Of a stretch of 64,000 bases of DNA, positions 62,751 through 64,000 are shown in pieces. The position numbers were made by a program, and so were the translations under genes. This DNA comes from Variovorax sp. V213 (GTDB taxonomy: Bacteria > Pseudomonadota > Gammaproteobacteria > Burkholderiales > Burkholderiaceae_C): contig NZ_AP028665.1 in the NCBI RefSeq assembly GCF_041154455.1, positions 62,001 to 126,000 on the forward strand, in the 5' to 3' direction. Every line of letters starts with the position of its first letter. Positions within the stretch are counted from its first letter, which is position 1. The notes beneath the pieces are model-generated. The model did no database searches. It had not been told where the DNA came from and saw only the letters and a program-made list of their open reading frames with translations.

Positions 62751-63674
62751 TTACCCTCGCAGGCTCTCGATCAGGGCCGCCACCGCGCGAGGATGCGGCG
62801 TCTTCCGCAGGGCGTAGATCTTCAGGACGCGGTCGGCCCACTCGTCCTCCAGCGGTCGTCTGGCGAAGCGGTCGGTTCCCGCGTAGGCCGTCACGGCACT
62901 TCGAGGCACCACGGCGATGCCGAGGCCGGCCTCCACCATGCGGCAAGCGGCATCGAAGCTGCTGACCGTCACCTTCGGATTGAAATGCCTGCCCAATGCC
63001 GCGGCGCGTTCATTCAGGGACCGATCCATCGCACCGCCCTGATGAACGCCCACCAAAGGATATTCGAGCGCACGCGCAAACGTGATGGTCTGCAGGTCCG
63101 CCAAGTCATGGCCCGAAGGCAGAACCACGAGCAAGGGGTCGGAGGCAAAGTGCCATGAATCCATGCCCGCCGGCACCGCGACGTCGACGCCGACACCGAC
63201 GTCGGCGCGATCGTCCAGACAGGCGCGCAGCACGTCGCGCGTGTCTTCCTCGCGCAAGGCGACCTCCACACCCGGGTACGCCTCCATGAAGCGGTGCAGC
63301 CGCTCGGGAAGGAATCCGATGACGGAAGACATGTTGGCATGAAGGCGCACTGTGCCCCGCACTTCGCCGCCTTCGCTCTGCACCTCGCGCAGCAAGGCTT
63401 GCAGCTCGTCGTCGAGACGTTCGCCTCGCGCCAGCACCAGCCTTCCTGCATCGGTCAGTGCGATGCCGCGAGGCGAGCGCACGAGCAGCGGCGTCTCGAA
63501 TGCATGTTCCAGATCCGCAATCCTGCGGCTCAATGCCGAAGGTGCGATGTTCTCCGCGGCAGCGGCACGGACGATGGAGCCGGCCCGAGCCGCCGCCACG
63601 AACAACCTGATGCTGTAGGAATCGATTCGACGGGTCACGGAACTTACTGGATGGTGAAATGCAAAGTGTGGCAT
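62751..63674 (-). CDS. LysR-family transcriptional regulator
   Basis: About 307 residues from the ATG at 63674; a GTG further in (VTRRIDSYS) is also possible. HTH: DSYSIRLFVAAARAGSIVRA and NIAPSALSRRIADLEHAFE, then an effector domain (GTVRLHANMSSVIGFLPERL). Lies upstream of the aconitase, Bug and dehydrogenase genes on the same strand. Confidence 0.9.
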   Translation of the reverse strand: MPHFAFHHPVSSVTRRIDSYSIRLFVAAARAGSIVRAAAAENIAPSALSRRIADLEHAFETPLLVRSPRGIALTDAGRLVLARGERLDDELQALLREVQSEGGEVRGTVRLHANMSSVIGFLPERLHRFMEAYPGVEVALREEDTRDVLRACLDDRADVGVGVDVAVPAGMDSWHFASDPLLVVLPSGHDLADLQTITFARALEYPLVGVHQGGAMDRSLNERAAALGRHFNPKVTVSSFDAACRMVEAGLGIAVVPRSAVTAYAGTDRFARRPLEDEWADRVLKIYALRKTPHPRAVAALIESLRG

Positions 63675-63852
63675 GGAGACCGCTGGCACAGCGCTTCTCG
63701 GCGTGCTGAACCAACCGTCTCCAAGCAATGGCCCTCGGAAGTTTGACGCATCTGGCTCCAACCACTTCGTGATCAAAAGCTTTTCAGCTCAGCTCTGCAG
63801 CGCACTCCTGAAGACGCTGCAGGCCTATCAACTGCCGGTGGCCGCTCGTGAG

Positions 63853-64000
63853 ATGAAGTACCCACCCGACAGGCTTTTCAGACTTCCTGAAGTCGAGCGC
63901 CTCGCAGGCCTGTCTAGGTCGGCGATCTACGAGCAGATGCGCAGGGGCGTCTCGGCCGTGATCTTGGCGATGGCCAGGCCGGTACGGCCCAGTCAGGAAC
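63853..64000 (+). CDS. AlpA-like phage regulatory protein, partial at window edge
   Basis: Starts MKYPPDRLFRLPEVERLAGL and continues SRSAIYEQMRRG, the signature of AlpA/MerR-like excisionase regulators of integrated elements. The sequence after MRRG does not follow the usual family pattern, so the gene may be diverged or shifted. It runs off the window, so completeness is unknown. Such genes often mark the border of a prophage or integrative element. Confidence 0.6.
   Translation, partial: MKYPPDRLFRLPEVERLAGLSRSAIYEQMRRGVSAVILAMARPVRPSQE

Noticed and set aside
61630..62817. 395-codon plus-strand open frame
   Set aside because: Antisense to the aconitase-family gene, which has strong motifs.
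1..64000. CRISPR array, rRNA or tRNA genes
   Set aside because: No regularly spaced direct repeats and no recognisable rRNA or cloverleaf sequence were found by eye; a tRNA scan would be decisive.

Overview
The window looks like a chromosomal segment of a GC-rich betaproteobacterium of the Burkholderiales, most likely Comamonadaceae or Alcaligenaceae (Variovorax/Bordetella-like). This rests on the high GC, the abundance of LysR and IclR regulators, and five Bug-type solute-binding proteins (tripartite tricarboxylate receptor family) without membrane partners. Most of the sequence is catabolic: small operons pairing a transport component with sugar-acid or aromatic-acid enzymes and a local regulator. 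No rRNA, tRNA or CRISPR array was seen.

Layout. 0-6.7 kb: a MocR regulator convergent with a four-gene peptide/opine-type ABC operon. 7-8.7 kb: a truncated ArsR regulator, then an XRE-cupin regulator and a small XRE protein that diverge over two inverted repeats. 9-14.7 kb: an unusual minus-strand operon (nucleotidyltransferase-fold protein, a second broken paralogue, an ORC/CDC6-like ATPase, a protein with no recognised family) behind a perfect 10-bp inverted repeat, next to a decayed yhcG-type nuclease gene. 14.8-18 kb: prephenate-dehydratase-like protein, chorismate mutase, Bug receptor, and a denD relic cut off at its 5' end. 18-25.8 kb: accessory region with four paralogous small proteins, DUF3606, a sensor histidine kinase, a candidate small RNA, and an IS1595-family element carrying a passenger gene between its inverted repeats.

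25.8-31.4 kb: sugar-acid catabolism (two FAH-fold enzymes, a hydratase-like protein, a UxaA/GarD dehydratase, IclR). 31.5-40 kb: a carbohydrate-type ABC transporter with shikimate-dehydrogenase-like, Gfo/Idh/MocA and cupin enzymes, controlled by an IclR protein with a clear double operator. 40-41.3 kb: YciI and HxlR between relics. 41.7-47.9 kb: a Rieske oxygenase operon with a divergent LysR. 48.2-52.3 kb: thiolase, alpha/beta hydrolase and SDR divergent from an AraC/GlxA regulator. 52.5-59 kb: amidohydrolase, two Bug proteins, M24 peptidase, threonine-aldolase-like enzyme, LysR. 59-63.7 kb: LysR, a single-chain aconitase/LeuCD protein with the small domain first, Bug, and truncated leuB-like and aldehyde dehydrogenase relics. 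The right edge holds an AlpA-like regulator.

The parts most likely to hide something new are the 9-14 kb ATPase/nucleotidyltransferase operon, the small-protein family with the nearby RNA candidate, and the passenger-bearing IS1595 element. Functions given for metabolic genes are family-level; actual substrates are inferred.
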